The notes beneath the pieces were generated by a model. That model saw only the letters and a list, made by a program, of their open reading frames with translations, did no database searches and was not told the origin of the DNA. Position numbers and translations under genes: made by a program. A DNA stretch of 64,000 nt from Neckera pumila (taxonomy: Eukaryota > Streptophyta > Bryopsida > Hypnales > Neckeraceae): NCBI GenBank assembly GCA_963969595.1, contig OZ018415.1, positions 19,654,001 to 19,718,000 of the forward strand, in the 5' to 3' direction. Shown piece by piece: positions 60,074-64,000 of this stretch; position 1 is the stretch's first letter; the number at the start of each line of letters is the position of its first letter.

Positions 60074-62180
60074 TCAGACACACTGAAGCAGAGGAAACTC
60101 CCGACTAGGACCCACCTTATCATCAAGAGTTCTGTAAAGTCGTTCCAGTTTGCTCCTTAAGAATTGCACCTTGAGCCAACTATCATTGGCTACATTTCGG
60201 TTTTGCAAACCAGCAGTCGCACTTGCCAAAAGCCCTCGCCTGGTGCAGCCCATGGCACACATCTTTCAGAAAATCTAGAAATCAGGATTAGACTCTTCTG
60301 ATATGCACGATGGATTGGGAACAGAAATTTCTAAACAGTGATGATAACCAAGGAAAGGTTAAACACCCTATGGATTGTGAGGCTTTCTAGACATAGCTTT
60401 CACGCTTTGAAGCTGCTTTGTATCGTTGCCCCGCATATAACGGATTCCTGATTAAAAGACAATTTGTCACATTAGTCAGCTTAGTGAAGGCACAAGCTTA
60501 AGTTATTAAATTTTTGACTCCAAGAGACAAGATGAATTACACACCTTGGTTCCCATGAGGCCTTTAAGTCATCATCCTCAAGTCCAAGAGGGGGCAATGG
60601 CTTTGCTTCTTTGGTAAATAGCAAGTCATGGTGGCTAACCCCAGTAATGCCCAGACCCTCAAGAAACTCGATATGCCCTTGTAGATCTGTATTTCTGTTA
60701 CAAGCAAAACCGATCTCGTGGAATAAGAACCTCTGCAACAAATATAGCAGATGGAAATTTCAGGACTTTCCATTGAGCGGTAAGCAAACAAAAAACTTAC
60801 ATCCTGCACTGACTAAAATGCTCTTTGTGAAGTTGCCGTTAGGTCTGTGACACTCTAAAACATGTTTCTAGTACTTTAAACATTTCTCCCAGTTCCTGCA
60901 CCAAGACACCACATTTGAATATCTTCATATTAAAACCGTGTGACAAAGTGCTAAAAGTTACATTTCTTGCGTATAAGGAGTTGCGTATGAGGAGTTGTTG
61001 CAAGACATAATTATTTTAGGAAGACTGCCATCACTTGCCCCTTGTGAGAAATATTGCATTTGTTTCTTTTTCTCAGTTGCCACTTTCATAAGACCACCCT
61101 TGAAAACCTGAAAGGGAAGAAAAATGAAGAAAAATTTGAGTGTGGCAAGGAGTCCTATTAATTGTTGAATCAGGTTAACTGGAAAGCAAAAGTGCTGAAA
61201 AAAACAAAAATGAACATCCATACTCTCTTATGACAAGCAACAAATAAATCCAATTACCGTGGGATATGCAATTTCTTACTTGCTTGCAATATATTTTTTC
61301 TTCAATAGTTCTACATGTCATGAGGCGATAGACAACCACATCGTTCTTCTGACCAGTGCAGTATGCGCAATCCATGCTCTGGTTATTAGTACTGATTTGA
61401 AAGCAGAGAGAGTAAGTTTAGGCTATGTGATCGACATATCTTAGAAAAGATGCATAACCTGAGCAAGAGAAGGAGCAGACATTCGCATACAATCATATCA
61501 TAGAAATTGAGAAGTAGATTGTTACCTTGGATTCCAAGCAACGTCAACAATTACCACCCTGTCAGCTCCAGTCAGGATAAGTCCTAAGCCGCCAACTTGA
61601 GACGTCAACAAGAAAAGCGGTATCTCCTCATCACATTGAAATTCCTGTTGCAAGTCGATACAAGCATAAATCTTTCGGCGACAGTCTTGGAAGAGCAATA
61701 CAAGCCAACTGACCAATCTCATTTTAATGCGCTACTAAAGATTTCCTAAGGCACAATGCCCCTCAGCATGCCTGATATCTTAGACTTGTGTCATTAATAT
61801 TGGTAAGACCTATCCACTTGTACGCATTGTTCACGCTCAGCCGCCTTGATTGTGCCGTCAATGCACCTAAAGATCCATCCTCTATCAAGAATCTCATCCT
61901 GTCAAACGAAATCATTTCACAATTGTTGCGTAGTAATGAGCATCATAAGCATACATGAACAGACAATAAGATTATCACCTGCATAACCAGACAAGCATTA
62001 CACGCTAAAATACACAAACGTAACCAACCAAGATCGATTTTCAAGAACAAAACTGACGGTTGGACCTAGATCATATTGAGCATCTTTCAAATTTGAGCAA
62101 ATATGAGTGTACGGTGACCTTTAGCAACAAGATTTTCCTGCGCAGAAAGATCCTCAAGGTTAGCACCTTCAACAAAATCT
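60074..62180 (-). pseudogene. CHR24: CHR24/ERCC6L-like SWI2/SNF2 remodeller, decayed C-terminal half
   Basis: In minus-strand order the exons carry helicase-C motifs: EDLSAQENLVAKGHRTLIFAQ, then TGA (62097-62099) and [43 protein letters not shown] then [12 protein letters not shown] (motif V/Va); GQKNDVVVYRLMTCRTIEEK (motif VI region); VFKGGL then ATEKKKQMQYFSQ; HIEFLEGLGITGVSHHDLLF; and FLRSKLERLYRTL. Each matches the plant CHR24/ERCC6-like family in order. The N-terminal ATPase half is absent, TDNQSVDR is shortened, the stop lies where TRKML would be, and exon frames drift. Introns persist, so it is not a processed copy. The parent family consists of nuclear ATP-dependent DNA translocases. 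Confidence 0.85.
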
Positions 62181-62497
62181 CTTACTCTCATTCCAAAGAG
62201 CAGTTTCAATGTGAGACAGGAATTGAAATGCTCAAAGATATAAAAAGTGCAGTACAAGTAGGGCCATCAGGATATCGATAAAAACCACCTTGAAAATCAA
62301 CTCTCTTTATCATCTGAAATTGTCTCTAACACCGTAAATCAGAAATTTGGCTTTTAGATGACCATCGATCAACAAGAAAAAGTAAAATAATATAAATGTA
62401 TATAATGAACAAGGGCCTGATGCATTGAACATCCTGGTCAATATGCATGCACAAGACAATAAAGGGTTTTAGATTCTATCAAAGATCTACCTGGAGC

Positions 62498-63942
62498 TCC
62501 TGAGCTTGTGCCTGCAAGAACAACTTTAGACAAAGGCTATATTCTGCATCAGCAGTCGTTGACCTGGTTAGCCAAAGAGTTGAAGATTATGGACTCAAAG
62601 TTGAAGATTATGCATGCGCCCAGCAGAACAGCTGCCAGTCCTGCAACGTGTAACTCATCGGGGTTCCGGTACTTCCTAGAAGCTCAATCAAGTAGGGAAG
62701 AGGGGCAGGCTCCTCCATAAGCGCAGTAATAGCTGGTGGGCATTTAGCAACCCAAGTAACCAACAGTCATAGAAACACTGGTTGAAGACAGACAGACCCA
62801 GGATTTTGTTGATTAGAAGTATCTAGCATACCGTGCAATGGATGGCCACGGGTCCCACTCATCCTTCCATGGAGAGTGCAAGTAGAATGTCCAGAAGTTT
62901 GTTCTGCTGAAATTACACAAACAAGTCGGGTAAATCCAAATCCAAAGTTTCAAAATCAATAAAAATAACCGACAGTTGCTTATACAAGATATCTCACGAT
63001 CAACCTTTAATCTACATGATCCAAAAGAAAATGTGCATTCTGACCCAGAACTTGTACACAGCATTATCAATAGGCGTGAAAAGAACCCGAGAAAATAGCG
63101 TTTGATTGGCCACAATATTTGCATCTTTCCCAGGCTTGGCATCGTGACCACCAGCAAGCAAAAGCGCAACAGTCTCCAGTGTACATAACAAATTGATAGA
63201 CTGCCGCCTCAATCAATCCAAAATAGGTTAGCATCTTGCTATAGTCGTTCTCAACCTCCACACATTTGTTGCTGCTAAATAAAAGATCTGATATTGGTGC
63301 CAATCAAGCATCGTGAATTCAATTTATCAAAGCAGCTGATTAGGACAGATAGAAGAATTTACCTTCTGCTGAGTAAAACTATCCGCACTACCTTTTTGTA
63401 ACTTAAAGAGATGAGCAACATGTTGCAACCCTAAGGTCTCCCTTAAGTAAATCTCCAGCCCACTTCACCGTAAGATTCATTTACAATATTTCTCAAGTTT
63501 CCTCTGTCTTTTACAATGAAAGATTCATCTCAACTCATATACATCAGACGTTGGGAGAAGACAATAGACAGCAGATCTAGCCAGCAAAGCAACATAGTGA
63601 AACTGCTAACCTGATTAGAAGGATTGTTGCGCAAGAGATTGTTGAGAAGCTCCAAACAATCTTGGAATGTATGTGGCAATTAAAGGTCTATCATCATCAT
63701 GTATATTTTGATCAAACAACAAAAAGAACAACAAATGCAATCTTCAGCGACAATCCAATGACAAAACAATTGCCATTCTGGATAAGTATTAAAAATCTCA
63801 AAAGAAAGTGAGACGTCTACTTGCACAATGACGCCTCCTTCAGAGACTCCTTCCTCTTTGGTAATGTTAAACAAGCGATCATAAGCACCTTCAAACACCA
63901 CTAGTTTTTGTATTTCCTGTGCACACTCAGGAGCTCCTTATA
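62498..63942 (-). pseudogene. GC6: GC6-like (p115/Uso1-type golgin) gene fragment, decayed
   Basis: Minus-strand exons in order: KLVVFEGAYDRLFNITKEEG with GGVIVQ; DCLELLNNLLRNNPSNQ (63664-63613); YLRETLGLQHVAHLFKLQKG with FTQQK (about 63458-63363); SINLLCTLETVALLLAGGHD with KPGKDANIVANQT (63213-63100); KLLDILLALSMEG, then TGA and VGPVAIHC (about 62916-62832); CPPAITALMEEPAPLPYLIE (about 62755-62690), frameshifted into LHVAGLAAVLLGACIIFN. These follow the armadillo-type head of Arabidopsis golgin candidate 6, a Golgi vesicle-tethering protein. About 150 residues are missing between the last two blocks, one splice donor (after GTGCAAG) lacks its G, and the coiled-coil tail is absent. It may extend past 64000. 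Confidence 0.85.
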
Positions 63943-64000
63943 TTAATTACTATTGTGAATGCAATAACAATGAATTAGATAAATTTCCAACTGGAACCCT

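Overview
This is nuclear DNA from an AT-rich eukaryote, almost certainly a land plant. The evidence is a pair of intron-containing ankyrin/PGG-type membrane-protein genes of the plant ACD6/ITN1 kind, relic exons of two plant nuclear genes (a CHR24/ERCC6L-like remodeller and the p115-like golgin GC6), a plant-type LINE, and dense nested DNA transposons. The style of the MULE/SWIM and pogo-like coding regions makes a non-seed plant (moss, liverwort or similar) my best guess, but species cannot be fixed from this window. I see no tRNA, rRNA or CRISPR.

Layout. 1-6.0 kb: repeats and non-coding DNA, ending in one terminus of a CACTA-type transposon. 6.02-18.75 kb and 28.46-40.98 kb: two arms (A and B) of a segmental duplication offset by about 22.4 kb. 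Each arm carries a two-exon minus-strand ankyrin gene (A: 12455-8951, about 860 aa; B: 35121-31667, about 848 aa) and a well conserved but unresolved locus (17.9-18.75 / 40.15-40.98 kb). Between the arms lies a decayed MULE-like transposase with a SWIM zinc finger (24303-20741, minus). 42.7-51.3 kb: two inverted copies of one miniature transposon, the second split by a 6.3-kb LINE that itself holds an 8-bp-TSD element and a small CACTA element. 56.1-59.5 kb: a pogo/CENP-B-like transposase whose catalytic D, D, D residues survive but whose frame has two stops and downstream frameshifts. 60.0-64 kb: minus-strand relics of GC6-like then CHR24-like genes placed head to tail.

The two duplicated arms are useful because one often preserves the empty site of a transposon present in the other. 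They show directly (i) a family of about 0.85-0.93-kb non-coding elements inserted at TTAA with CCCCTAAAG ends (piggyBac-like; eight copies), and (ii) a family of about twelve 0.2-0.5-kb elements with CATTA...TAATG inverted termini that inserted, at two resolvable sites, without any visible target-site duplication. The second family is the best candidate here for something not well described.

Functionally, the only genes that look intact are the two ankyrin paralogues. Their proximal promoters differ: A keeps a TATA-like box that is changed in B, and B has gained two miniature transposons just upstream. Everything else recognisable is a mobile element or a broken gene.
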